35,176 nucleotides of DNA, taken from NCBI GenBank assembly GCA_029244725.1, contig JAQWQJ010000004.1, positions 1 to 35,176 on the forward strand, read 5' to 3'. Below are positions 1-8,156 of the stretch, one piece after another. Made by a program: the position numbers and the translations under genes. The DNA comes from Paracoccaceae bacterium (lineage in GTDB: Bacteria > Pseudomonadota > Alphaproteobacteria > Rhodobacterales > Rhodobacteraceae). Within the stretch, counting starts at the first letter, position 1. Every line of letters starts with the position of its first letter. A model generated the notes under the pieces. That model did no database searches. It saw only the letters and a program-made list of their open reading frames with translations, and was not told the DNA's origin.

Positions 1-367
1 ACCTTTTCAAGTACATCAAGGCGAGCGCAACGCATTATCGCGCTCACTGGATAAAGTCCTGCACAACCTGTGCAGATCAGAAAGGCTGGATCGGGATTCC
101 AGTTCATTCAGAGCCTCAAGGTGAAACCAGTCTCAACAGCAATTGGTTCTCCCCAAAGTCGACAAAGCATCCCGACTACTAGCCGTCTCTCCAAAGAGTG
201 AAGATGATCGCGTCATCATACCTCAAGAAGCGCCCTGGCTCGCTGATTTCCAGCGCGAAATCACCCTCTTTCCCAACGGCAAACACGACGATCAAGTCGA
301 CAGCCTCTCTCAGTTCCTCAACTGGTTCGCAAAACCACAACCGATGATCAGAGTTAGATCGTTGTGA
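1..367 (+). pseudogene. Phage terminase large subunit, C-terminal remnant (frameshifted, left edge cut)
   Basis: The reading frame at 143-367 encodes a stretch resembling the C-terminal (nuclease) end of phage terminase large subunits: DKASRLLAVSP, then IPQEAPWLADFQREI, then FPNGKHDDQVDSLSQFLNW. The FPNGKHDDQVD core carries the acidic residues typical of that end. The preceding family block, normally a D/E-x-x-SG-x-x-hIQ-x-L motif, appears in a different frame at about 82-135 (KAGSGFQFIQSLK). The frame must therefore shift near 140, and probably again near 80. The only start available in the 143 frame is a TTG with an in-frame stop at 122-124. The rest of the gene would lie outside the window. 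I read this as a decayed prophage end, not a working terminase. Family recognition is by motif only. Confidence 0.66.
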
Positions 368-525
368 GGGAAGGGGGCGGCTTCCGGCCCAGAGCCGACC
401 TTTGAGCAGTTAGCAGCAAAGGGCCGCTTCGAGCCCATTCTTACCGATGCTGCACGACGCACGTATGACCGTAAATCGCACAAATCTGCCGTTCGCAGTT
501 CTTAGCATGGAAATAGTATGAGCCG
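368..525. other. Gap between terminase remnant and hyuB; repeat copy, no gene seen
   Basis: No credible coding frame, tRNA or rho-independent terminator was seen. The segment at 393-436 (minus strand) is a copy of the dispersed repeat described at 34928-34980. The gap lies directly after the shortened end of the first HyuB gene and so may contain an old deletion or insertion junction. Confidence 0.5.
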
Positions 526-2079
526 TTAAGGCGCTTGCCTGCTGCCTCCAAAAGCGGTTTCAATTTCGACTACATCGCCCTGACCAAGCGCTATGTCGCT
601 GGCAAAATGATAGGTATCGATTGTACCATCAGTACGGCTAATTCGAAGGCAATTTCTTCCACCACTCGAACCGTTTCTTACGGACCAAACAGGAACGTTG
701 GCATGTGAATACCCCACAGAAAGGACAGCTGAGTTTCGCAATGAATAGGAAATGCGAACGCCTGCGCCACCTGATAATTCACCCTCAATTCTAGGGCCAA
801 AGAACAGCGCTTTTTCTAAGACATCAAAACCATAGCGGGCTTCAGCTATCTCGACGGGACAGTTGAATGTATCGCCGTGGTTGGTAGAGAACATAGCGTT
901 TTGACCAGCGCGTTTTGAGGTCGCGCCCCAGCCGCCCATCTGTGGTTCAACCATCGCATAGCGACGCCCTGTGTCGGGATGCTGCCCCGCGATGACGGTT
1001 CCGAAGATTGATGCGAAGTGCCCTGCAGGAAGCAAATCGGGCATTGCCTCGGCCAGTCCATGCCACAACATATCAACCAGCTTCATCCGTGTTTCGAAAT
1101 AGTAGGCGTGCGCAGCAGTTGGACCTGCATGGAATAGAGTTCCCGGTGTCGTGAGAACCTCCAAAGGCGCAAATGAGCCCGCATTGGCAAAACGATCATT
1201 GTCTACGAGTGCCTTGTAAAAGACCTGACAGGCGACGAAAGCCCCATCACGGCTGAGATTGTATGGCCCTGCAGCCTCTGCCGGCGCATCCCTTAAATCG
1301 ATGGTCATTCGCTCATCTGTAATCGTGATTGATGCCTTCCAAAGCGTTCCATCGTCTTGCTCTTCCACGAACGAAAAGTGACCAGACTGCAGTGCACGTA
1401 GCCCAGCCACCGCCCGCTGCTCTCCGGTCTTACGTGCTGTAGTGATCGCGAAGTGCAATGCATCCGCTCCGAATCCATCGCAGAGCTGAACGATGGTCGT
1501 TGCTGCACGACGTCCGGCAGACACCTGCGCCCAAAGATCGCCGCGTACAAAGTCTGGAAGGCGGCTGTTCTTGGTGATGATATCGACCACAGCTTCATTG
1601 CGTACACCTGCGTTAAAAAGGCGAACCATCGGCAAGCGTAAACCTTCGGCTACTATCTCAGTTGTTTTGGTCGACATCGATCCCGGCGTGCGCCCGCCAA
1701 TGTCCCCCCAATGTGCAATGGACGCGACCCATGCAACGCAGGAGCCATTCGAAAAAACGGGTTGTGCCACAACGACATCGTTCAGATGTGTTACACCGCC
1801 ATAGTTTGGATCGTTGGTGAGAAAGACATCACCGTCGACAATTGTATCCTCCATTTTTGCGATAATCGCCTGAACGGATTTGTCTAGAACACCAATAAAT
1901 GACGGGATACCTGCACCAGAACTTACCAATTGCCCGTGTGCGTCCAAGACGCCGGTTCCGACATCAAGGACTTCGTAGATAATTGGGCTCATTGCAGTTT
2001 TGCGTAGCACTTCGAACATTTCGACGGCAGCTGCATCTAACCCCTGTGAAATGACGTCTAAGGTGAAACGATCAGCCAT
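526..2079 (-). CDS. HyuB-type hydantoinase/oxoprolinase subunit B, C-terminally short (517 aa)
   Basis: Family: hydantoinase B/oxoprolinase, the partner of HyuA in ATP-dependent opening of cyclic amides (5-oxoproline, hydantoins). Seen: the N-terminal block RKTAMSPIIYEVLDVGTG, then SSGAGIPSFIGVLDKSV, NDPNYGGVTHLNDV and AHWGDIGGRTPGS, all shared with the second HyuB at 3154-4809. The ATG at 2079 (MADRFTLDVI) is chosen because it aligns with that paralogue; it overlaps the end of the M24 peptidase gene by 8 bp. The longer open frame upstream only reads through the peptidase gene. Odd: it stops soon after DVVEIETAFGG, whereas the paralogue continues about 35 residues through a GFGDP-type tail. 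No continuation was found in another frame downstream. It is the last gene of the operon and may be a truncated or specialised duplicate. Confidence 0.88.
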   Translation of the reverse strand: MADRFTLDVISQGLDAAAVEMFEVLRKTAMSPIIYEVLDVGTGVLDAHGQLVSSGAGIPSFIGVLDKSVQAIIAKMEDTIVDGDVFLTNDPNYGGVTHLNDVVVAQPVFSNGSCVAWVASIAHWGDIGGRTPGSMSTKTTEIVAEGLRLPMVRLFNAGVRNEAVVDIITKNSRLPDFVRGDLWAQVSAGRRAATTIVQLCDGFGADALHFAITTARKTGEQRAVAGLRALQSGHFSFVEEQDDGTLWKASITITDERMTIDLRDAPAEAAGPYNLSRDGAFVACQVFYKALVDNDRFANAGSFAPLEVLTTPGTLFHAGPTAAHAYYFETRMKLVDMLWHGLAEAMPDLLPAGHFASIFGTVIAGQHPDTGRRYAMVEPQMGGWGATSKRAGQNAMFSTNHGDTFNCPVEIAEARYGFDVLEKALFFGPRIEGELSGGAGVRISYSLRNSAVLSVGYSHANVPVWSVRNGSSGGRNCLRISRTDGTIDTYHFASDIALGQGDVVEIETAFGGSRQAP

Positions 2080-3157
2080 TGATAACTTCAAGAGCGCGCG
2101 GGAGGTCCGACAGGATTTCGGGACCATAGGCACGCAAAATAACAATGTCTTCAAGGCGGATACCAAACCGTCCCGGAAGATAGATGCCTGGTTCGATTGA
2201 GAACACCATGCCTTCCTCAAGAACAGTTTGAGACGTTGCGGTGAGGTAGGGAGTTTCGTGAATTTCTACGCCCATGCCGTGTCCCGTGCGATGCATAAAG
2301 TACTCACCATAGCCCGCTTGGGTGATGACATCCCGCGCCGCATCATCGACCACATGTGCCTTCACCCCCGGTTTGGCGACTGCCATTGCCGCTTGCACAG
2401 CAGCCTCAACTACGGCGTGGACTTCGACGTAGCCTTCGGGCGGTGTACCGATTCCAGCCATACGGGTCATATCGCTGGAATAGCCATCTTTGCCGCCTCC
2501 GATGTCCATGACCACAGCGTCACCGCTTTGCAAAATAGTCTCACCGGTGTGGTGGTGTGGGAAGGCACCGTTGCCGCCCGCCCCGACGATCGCGAACAAC
2601 GGGGTCACGCCTTGGGATTTGAAACTGTCGTGGATGATTTCCGCAACTTGCACTTCGGTCATGCCAATTTTCATCGCGGACCAAGCCGCTTTCATCGCGA
2701 TGTCTGCCGACACAGCGTTACGCTTGAGTTTTCGATATTCATCCATATCTTTACGCATACGCAATGCGCCAACGGTGGTTGCCGTAAACTGACGTTTCGC
2801 GTCTGGCAAGGCATCTTGCACTAGCCCCGCGAAATCCGCCCGCATGGTTTCGTCGAGTGCAATGTTTTTTACAGGCGTAGAACCACAGGCTTGCAGTAAT
2901 TTGGCAAATGCAGCATCTGGCCCATCTGCGTCGCTCCAAGTGTGGAACGGCAGATCAGTTTGAGTACGCGCACTTTCAGCCTCGAGTGAGGGCATTAAAA
3001 AGCCTGCATAACCTTGGGTGACACATAATAGTAAGGGGCGTTCATCGCCGTGTGGCCGCACATCTAACAACCATGCCAGATGCGCGTTTGGCCCCAGTGC
3101 AACAAGATCAACGTCTTGTTCGACCATGGTTTGACGAAGGCGGTCAAGACGGGTCAT
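2072..3157 (-). CDS. M24 family metallopeptidase (Xaa-Pro dipeptidase/aminopeptidase P-like), 361 aa
   Basis: Pita-bread-fold metallopeptidase, probably cytoplasmic. Seen: an N-terminal creatinase-type domain (about 1-130) and a C-terminal catalytic domain with all five dinuclear-metal ligands. These are D218 (VVMDIGGG), D229 (SSDMTR), H293 (TGHGMG), E322 (SIEPGIY) and E336 (RLEDIV). The complete ligand set argues for a peptidase and against creatinase, which lacks the metal site. No signal peptide is visible. The ATG at 3157 overlaps the stop of the upstream HyuB gene by 4 bp (ATGA) and has a GAGGAAG ribosome-binding site. Sandwiched between two HyuB genes and downstream of a peptide-type ABC transporter, it probably hydrolyses the dipeptide or related linear amide released by ring opening. 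The exact substrate cannot be read from sequence. Confidence 0.9.
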   Translation of the reverse strand: MTRLDRLRQTMVEQDVDLVALGPNAHLAWLLDVRPHGDERPLLLCVTQGYAGFLMPSLEAESARTQTDLPFHTWSDADGPDAAFAKLLQACGSTPVKNIALDETMRADFAGLVQDALPDAKRQFTATTVGALRMRKDMDEYRKLKRNAVSADIAMKAAWSAMKIGMTEVQVAEIIHDSFKSQGVTPLFAIVGAGGNGAFPHHHTGETILQSGDAVVMDIGGGKDGYSSDMTRMAGIGTPPEGYVEVHAVVEAAVQAAMAVAKPGVKAHVVDDAARDVITQAGYGEYFMHRTGHGMGVEIHETPYLTATSQTVLEEGMVFSIEPGIYLPGRFGIRLEDIVILRAYGPEILSDLPRALEVING

Positions 3158-4809
3158 TTTGATGCTTCCTCATATCCATGGATTTCACGGGCGCGGTCTG
3201 GTGTGACAAAGCCGTTTTTAATGTCCATTTCCACCGCCTTGGGATCACGCTTCTTTGGGTCGCCAAATCCCGCGCCCGAAGATGTAATCACCCGCACAAC
3301 GTCGTCTGTGGTCAGCCCAAGGCCCGAGACAAAAGCGTAATGTTCTGTTTCGCCTGTAACTTTATCAACCTCAACGAAATTACCAGACCCTTCCTCACCA
3401 CCGTTCAGTGACCACGGTTTCACGACGGAACGGGTATAGCCAGCAGTCAAAAAACCACTTTGCGTTCGGATGCGGTATTCAAGTACCAATCCGCGTCCAC
3501 CGTTGAATTCACCTTCGCCACCCGGGGCGGTGTTAAGTGCCATCCTATCAATGAACAGCCCGTTGCGGGCCTCAGAGATTTCGGCAGGTGTATTGTAGGT
3601 TTCACCATGAAAGCCCGAGAAAATGCAGGGGTTGCCATCACGGCCTTCCCACGCGCCCCAGCCACCGATTTGCGGTTCAATAATCGTGTATTGGCGCCCT
3701 GTATCGGGGTGGATACCACCCACGAATGTTCCGCAGATAGAACTAAAATGCCCTGCAGGTAGGCGTTCAGGCACGTGCGGTGCCATGCAACGCCAGATCA
3801 GATCATAAACCCGGACTTCCGTTTCAAAATAAAATCCGATGGCGGCGGGTTCTTTCGCGTGGAAAACAGTACCCTCTGTAGTCAAAACTTTTAGGGGTCG
3901 GAACGATCCTTCATTGGCGGGCGTGTCTGGATCGGTCACGGATTTGAATAGCATTTGCGCACAAACGATTGTGCCGTCGCGGCTTGTATTCGTGCAACCA
4001 ACATCCTGATCAGGATTGTCGCGAAGGTCGACGATGAATTCGTCATCTGTGATCGTGATCTTTACGTTGTATATGCGACCGTCATCCTGGGGTTCTGACA
4101 GTTCGAACGTACCTTTTGGCAATTTGGCCAGCTCAGCGCGGGCGGTCTTTTCACCAAAGTCCATAAAGCTGTCCATCGCCGCCTTGAATGTGGATGGCGT
4201 GTATTTGGCAGACAGTTCTTCTAGACGTTTGGCCCCAATCCGTACTGCAGCGATCGCGGCCCACACATCACCCAATAAGAAATCAGGCATTCGACTGTTA
4301 CAGGTAATGATATCCATTACCGCTTGATCAGTCACACCTTCGCGGATCAGTTTGACCGCTGGCAAACGCAACCCTTCTTGGAAAATTTCGGTAGCATCCC
4401 CAGACAATGACCCAGGTGCCATTCCACCTACATCAGAGTTATGCGCAATATTGGCGGTCCACGCGATGATCGCACCGTCTGCAAATACCGGCATTGCCAA
4501 TACAAGATCATTCAGGTGCGTCACCCCGCCATGCCAAGGATCGTTGGTGATGAAAACATCGTTTGGTCTGATGTCATCGCCAAACTTAGACAGAATAAAC
4601 TGAACTGATTTGTCCAAGACCCCGATGAACGCAGGTATGCCCGCGCCAGAGGATGCAATCCGTCCCTGTGCGTCGGTGATCCCAGTACCCATATCAAGCA
4701 CCTCATAGATGATCGACGACATGGCCGTTTTACGCATTGCAGCGAACATTTCGTCCGAGGTGGCTTGGAGCGAGTTTTGGATGATTTCGAGTGTGATTGG
4801 ATCGCTCAT
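3154..4809 (-). CDS. hyuB: HyuB-type hydantoinase/oxoprolinase subunit B, full-length (551 aa)
   Basis: Catalytic partner of HyuA in the ATP-dependent amidohydrolase family (N-methylhydantoinase, 5-oxoprolinase, caprolactamase, acetone carboxylase relatives). Seen: MSDPITLEII start, RKTAMSSIIYEVLDMGTG near 25-43, SGAGIPAFIGVLDKS near 54-68, NDPWHGGVTHLND at 89-101, IAHNSDVGGMAPGS near 121-134, and a tail with GAGFGDPKKRDP followed by a short helical end. The length fits the family. The ATG at 4809 overlaps the HyuA stop by 4 bp and follows a strong GGAGGGT ribosome-binding site. The paralogous gene at 526-2079 shares the N-terminal blocks but lacks this tail. This copy is the likelier working partner of HyuA. 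Confidence 0.92.
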   Translation of the reverse strand: MSDPITLEIIQNSLQATSDEMFAAMRKTAMSSIIYEVLDMGTGITDAQGRIASSGAGIPAFIGVLDKSVQFILSKFGDDIRPNDVFITNDPWHGGVTHLNDLVLAMPVFADGAIIAWTANIAHNSDVGGMAPGSLSGDATEIFQEGLRLPAVKLIREGVTDQAVMDIITCNSRMPDFLLGDVWAAIAAVRIGAKRLEELSAKYTPSTFKAAMDSFMDFGEKTARAELAKLPKGTFELSEPQDDGRIYNVKITITDDEFIVDLRDNPDQDVGCTNTSRDGTIVCAQMLFKSVTDPDTPANEGSFRPLKVLTTEGTVFHAKEPAAIGFYFETEVRVYDLIWRCMAPHVPERLPAGHFSSICGTFVGGIHPDTGRQYTIIEPQIGGWGAWEGRDGNPCIFSGFHGETYNTPAEISEARNGLFIDRMALNTAPGGEGEFNGGRGLVLEYRIRTQSGFLTAGYTRSVVKPWSLNGGEEGSGNFVEVDKVTGETEHYAFVSGLGLTTDDVVRVITSSGAGFGDPKKRDPKAVEMDIKNGFVTPDRAREIHGYEEASK

Positions 4810-6875
4810 GACTGACCCTCCAACAAGATATGGATGTTGTGGTAGGCATCGATGGATACCGTGTTGTTGGGATGGATCACCACCGTCGTTCCAGGATCTT
4901 CGATGATTGCAGGCCCGTTGAACGCCATGCCTGCGCGCAGCTTTTCGCCGTCATAGATCGTGGCGGAATGTTTGCCTTCAAGCGCGTAATCGACGTCGCG
5001 CGTGCCTTTAACGGCTACGCTTGCATCGGCGTCACCCAAAGGTGCTGGAACCATTTCTAACTTGCCGACCTCGGCGCGGGCAACAAGGTGAATGCCGACC
5101 ATTTCGACAGGTGCATCAAGACGGTATGTATATTCGCGCTCATAAGCGCCATGAAAATCGTCGGCGATTTTTGACAGTGCACCATCCGTAACCGTGCCAT
5201 CCAGCAAGACCTCGGTTGTGTGTTCTTGGTTTTGATACCGGAATTTTCCATAGCGCAGGAACGTCAGTTTAGCAGGATCAACACCTTCCGCTTTGAATGT
5301 CGCACGAGCCTCGGCTTCGGCTTTTGCAAACACGCCTTCGATGCCCATGGCAGACCCTTCAGATAGATCAGCAAGTTGCGTCACGAAATAGTCGCGACGC
5401 AGGTCAGACATCATCATGCCCCATGCAGAAAAAACCGATGCAGCAGCCGGTACGACGACCTTTTTGACCTGTAGTTCTTGGCCCAAAGCCACAGCATGCA
5501 TCGCACCGCCACCGCCGAACGCAAGCAAGGTAAAGTCACGCGTGTCGTGGCCACGATTGAGCGACACAAGTTTCAGAGCGTTGACCATATTGTTGTTGGC
5601 GATGCGCACGATTCCTTGGGCGGCTTCATCCGTAGACACGCCAAGTTTGTCACCGATCGCCTTCAACGCATTGCCTGCGCTGTCCATGTCCGCATCGATA
5701 GCACCGCCACAGAAATAATCTTTGTTGATACGGCCAAGCCAAAGGTTAGCATCTGTCGTCGTCGCATTTGTCCCGCCTTTGCCGTAGGCCGCAGGGCCGG
5801 GCAACGCACCAGCCGATTGTGGACCGACGTGCAATTTATCGAAATCATCGACCCACGCGATAGACCCACCACCATTGCCAATTTCAACCAAATCGACAAC
5901 AGGCACCATGATCGGATACCCCGCCGATTTGCGTGACCGTTCGATCCAATAGTCTGTCATGATGCGGACCTCGCCGCCCTCGATCAGGGAACACTTCGCA
6001 GTGGTGCCACCGATGTCGAGCGCAAGAATGTCAGGTTCGTCGATCAATTTTCCCAGCTCGGCAGCGCCCCAAAATCCTGAGGCAGGGCCGCTTTCGACCA
6101 TCGTAATTGGTACGGCAGATGTCGCAGCAAGGCTGTCTACACCACAGTTCGATTGCATGATGTAGGGGCTTTGCGGCAGTCCTTGGGCGCGCAGGCTGTC
6201 GTCAAGATTGCCCAAGTAACGCGCCGCAACGGGTTGCACATAAGCCGACAGAACGGCGGTATTGGACCGCTCGTATTCCCGCCATTCGCGGGTGATTTGA
6301 TGGCTCGCCACAATCGATACGTCAGGCCAAAGGCGTTGAACTTCGGCCAAGACGGCCTCTTCGTGGGCGGTGTTCGCGTAAGAATGCAGCAGAGAAATCG
6401 CCACGGCCTGCACGCCTTCAGCGCGGAAATGAGTGACGATGTCGGAGACACCGGACAGATCAAGCGGAATTCGCTCTGTACCTAGATAGGTCATGCGACC
6501 GGGAACCTCAGTACGCAGGTAGCGTGGTACAAATGGTTCTGGTTTTTCATAGTGTAGGTTGAAGAAATCAGGACGGTTGCCGCGTGCGATTTCGATGGTG
6601 TCGCGAAAGCCTTCAGTTGTGATCAGGCCAACAGTGACGCCTTTGCGCTCCGTCAGCGCATTGATGACAACTGTGGTGCCGTGGACCATGAAATCTACGT
6701 CTTTAGGATCGATGCCACCTTTAGCCATCACATTCAGCACGCCGGTTTCAAAGTTGGGTGGTGTAGTGTCAGACTTGGCCGTTGTGATTTTCATCCCTTC
6801 TGGGCCCGTTTCAATAGCGACCAGATCGGTGAAGGTGCCACCAACGTCCGTGGCAATGCGTTTGGTGGTTGTCAT
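4806..6875 (-). CDS. hyuA: HyuA-type hydantoinase/5-oxoprolinase subunit A (689 aa)
   Basis: ATP-binding subunit of an ATP-dependent cyclic amidase; the family phosphorylates the amide before HyuB completes ring opening. Seen: an actin-fold phosphate loop DVGGTFTDLV at residues 10-19, VHGTTVVINAL near 64-74, ESGPASG near 261-267 and the second nucleotide motif DIGGTTAK near 287-294. Near the end is AGMAFNGPAIIEDPGTTVVIHP, the usual C-terminal motif. The start at 6875 (MTTTKRIATD) is chosen over an upstream ATG at 6908 because AAAGAGG lies about 9 nt before it and it begins 1 nt after the GAF stop codon. Length is normal. Which ring it opens (hydantoin, oxoproline, lactam, diketopiperazine) is unknown. 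Confidence 0.93.
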   Translation of the reverse strand: MTTTKRIATDVGGTFTDLVAIETGPEGMKITTAKSDTTPPNFETGVLNVMAKGGIDPKDVDFMVHGTTVVINALTERKGVTVGLITTEGFRDTIEIARGNRPDFFNLHYEKPEPFVPRYLRTEVPGRMTYLGTERIPLDLSGVSDIVTHFRAEGVQAVAISLLHSYANTAHEEAVLAEVQRLWPDVSIVASHQITREWREYERSNTAVLSAYVQPVAARYLGNLDDSLRAQGLPQSPYIMQSNCGVDSLAATSAVPITMVESGPASGFWGAAELGKLIDEPDILALDIGGTTAKCSLIEGGEVRIMTDYWIERSRKSAGYPIMVPVVDLVEIGNGGGSIAWVDDFDKLHVGPQSAGALPGPAAYGKGGTNATTTDANLWLGRINKDYFCGGAIDADMDSAGNALKAIGDKLGVSTDEAAQGIVRIANNNMVNALKLVSLNRGHDTRDFTLLAFGGGGAMHAVALGQELQVKKVVVPAAASVFSAWGMMMSDLRRDYFVTQLADLSEGSAMGIEGVFAKAEAEARATFKAEGVDPAKLTFLRYGKFRYQNQEHTTEVLLDGTVTDGALSKIADDFHGAYEREYTYRLDAPVEMVGIHLVARAEVGKLEMVPAPLGDADASVAVKGTRDVDYALEGKHSATIYDGEKLRAGMAFNGPAIIEDPGTTVVIHPNNTVSIDAYHNIHILLEGQS

Positions 6876-6876
6876 A

Positions 6877-7362
6877 TCAATTGGCCTCTTTCTTAAGGTA
6901 TGCTTCAAGCAGGAACGCCAAAGCGCCTGCCTGTTTTAGGCTTTCAGCTGCTCCAACACGCTCAGGCGTAAAGTGCCCGGCATCGTGTAAGCAATTGAGT
7001 GTTCCAATCACCCGCTCGTTCACGACAATCGGAAGATTCATGCAGCTTTCACAACCCAAGGATTGGATCAGTTCATGATCGGGGAAAACGGCTGCGATCT
7101 CTTCGATAGAATTGGCAACGAATGTCTCATGTCGGCCTTGGACTTGTTCCGTCCATGAATTGTCTTGGATTGGTTTTTCGCCACTGGTGGCATAGGCATC
7201 TGGCATGTTGGAGTAGTTGCGCCGCGCCACACCGCGCACGTTATCCACTTCCATGAGGGTAAATAGCTTTACACCGATGGTTTTATCAACCAACTCTTCG
7301 AGCGCTTTGAAAGTGGCCATCGGTTGATCTGTCGATGCTATGGCTTTGGTGAAGTCGGTCAT
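6877..7362 (-). CDS. GAF-domain protein with cysteine cluster (161 aa)
   Basis: A stand-alone GAF domain, a small-molecule-binding fold, with no attached kinase, cyclase or HTH. Seen: an N-terminal helical segment, then WTEQVQGRHETFVAN and a core LGCESCMNLPIVVNERVIGTLNCLHDAGHFTPE. Cysteines at 104, 107 and 124 sit where ligand or redox chemistry is plausible. It does not show the cysteine arrangement I know for free-methionine-(R)-sulfoxide reductase. The ATG at 7362 overlaps the ABC ATPase stop by 4 bp and the gene ends 1 nt before hyuA, so it is firmly inside the operon. A role as substrate sensor or as accessory factor of the cyclic amidase is inference from position. Confidence 0.82.
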   Translation of the reverse strand: MTDFTKAIASTDQPMATFKALEELVDKTIGVKLFTLMEVDNVRGVARRNYSNMPDAYATSGEKPIQDNSWTEQVQGRHETFVANSIEEIAAVFPDHELIQSLGCESCMNLPIVVNERVIGTLNCLHDAGHFTPERVGAAESLKQAGALAFLLEAYLKKEAN

Positions 7363-8156
7363 ACGCCCTCCGCAAGTTTGTTTCTGAGATTAAGTTCTGC
7401 CGCGTCAACGACGGGCACTGCGCCAATCAATTGACGGGTATAAGCGGCCTTTGGAGCCGAGAATATTTGCGAAGTTTCGCCAAGTTCGACCAATTGGCCG
7501 GATTGGAAGACTGCGACGCGATCTGCAACGTTGCGGACAACGGCCAGATCATGCGTGATGAAAATGTAGGTGAGCCCATGCTTGGCTCGCAAGTCATTAA
7601 GAAGAAGCAAAACGCGTGCCTGAACCAACACATCCAGTGCTGATGTCGGTTCATCCAAGACCAGCAGGCGCGGATCACAGGCCAGTGCACGCGCAATGCT
7701 AACCCGCTGGCGTTGTCCACCCGACAGGGATGCAGGGGCGCGAGTACGCATATTGCCAGGAAGGCCAACGGCGTCTAGTGCAGCCTCGACGGCTGTCCAC
7801 CGTCCGGATTTTTTACCAATGTCATAAACGTCCAATCCCAATCGTACCGACGCCCCGATGGAGCGTTTGGGATTAAGCGACGATAAGGGGTTTTGCTGAA
7901 CTAGTTGAATGCGGCGGCGTTGCTTGGCGCTGCGCTTGGCGGACAGGGTTTGTCTATCAAATGCAATCTCGCCCGATGTCGCTGCCAATATCCCAAGGAT
8001 CATGTTGGCAATCGTGGTTTTGCCAGATCCACTTTCGCCAACAATGGCGAGGCATTCACCAGCCTGCACATTCAGCGAAACATCACTGACCGCATGAACG
8101 GGACCCGTGGGTGTTTCAAATGTCTTCGTCAAACCGTTAAGTGCAAGAAGCGTCAT
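7359..8156 (-). CDS. Dipeptide/oligopeptide-type ABC transporter ATP-binding protein (DppF-like), 265 aa
   Basis: Second ATPase of an Opp/Dpp-family importer, at the cytoplasmic membrane. Seen: Walker A GESGSGKTT at 40-48, Q-loop region QLVQQNPLSSLNP near 85-96 with the SSLNP signature of the peptide family, ABC signature LSGGQRQR near 144-151, Walker B LLVLDEP near 164-170 and the switch histidine in FITHDLAVV. The start at 8156 overlaps the DppD-like stop by 4 bp and follows a GGAGATG ribosome-binding site. It lacks a long C-terminal oligopeptide extension, so it is on the short side for the family. It pairs with the ATPase at 8153-9019. Confidence 0.92.
   Translation of the reverse strand: MTLLALNGLTKTFETPTGPVHAVSDVSLNVQAGECLAIVGESGSGKTTIANMILGILAATSGEIAFDRQTLSAKRSAKQRRRIQLVQQNPLSSLNPKRSIGASVRLGLDVYDIGKKSGRWTAVEAALDAVGLPGNMRTRAPASLSGGQRQRVSIARALACDPRLLVLDEPTSALDVLVQARVLLLLNDLRAKHGLTYIFITHDLAVVRNVADRVAVFQSGQLVELGETSQIFSAPKAAYTRQLIGAVPVVDAAELNLRNKLAEGV

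Noticed and set aside
2072-3157. Creatinase (creatine amidinohydrolase) for the M24 gene, which would make a creatinine/N-methylhydantoin pathway with HyuAB
   Set aside because: All five dinuclear metal ligands of M24 peptidases are present, whereas creatinase lacks them. No creatinine deaminase or N-carbamoylsarcosine amidase gene is nearby.
5478-5936. Plus-strand open frame of 152 aa
   Set aside because: It lies entirely antisense within hyuA and shows only the composition expected of a complementary frame.
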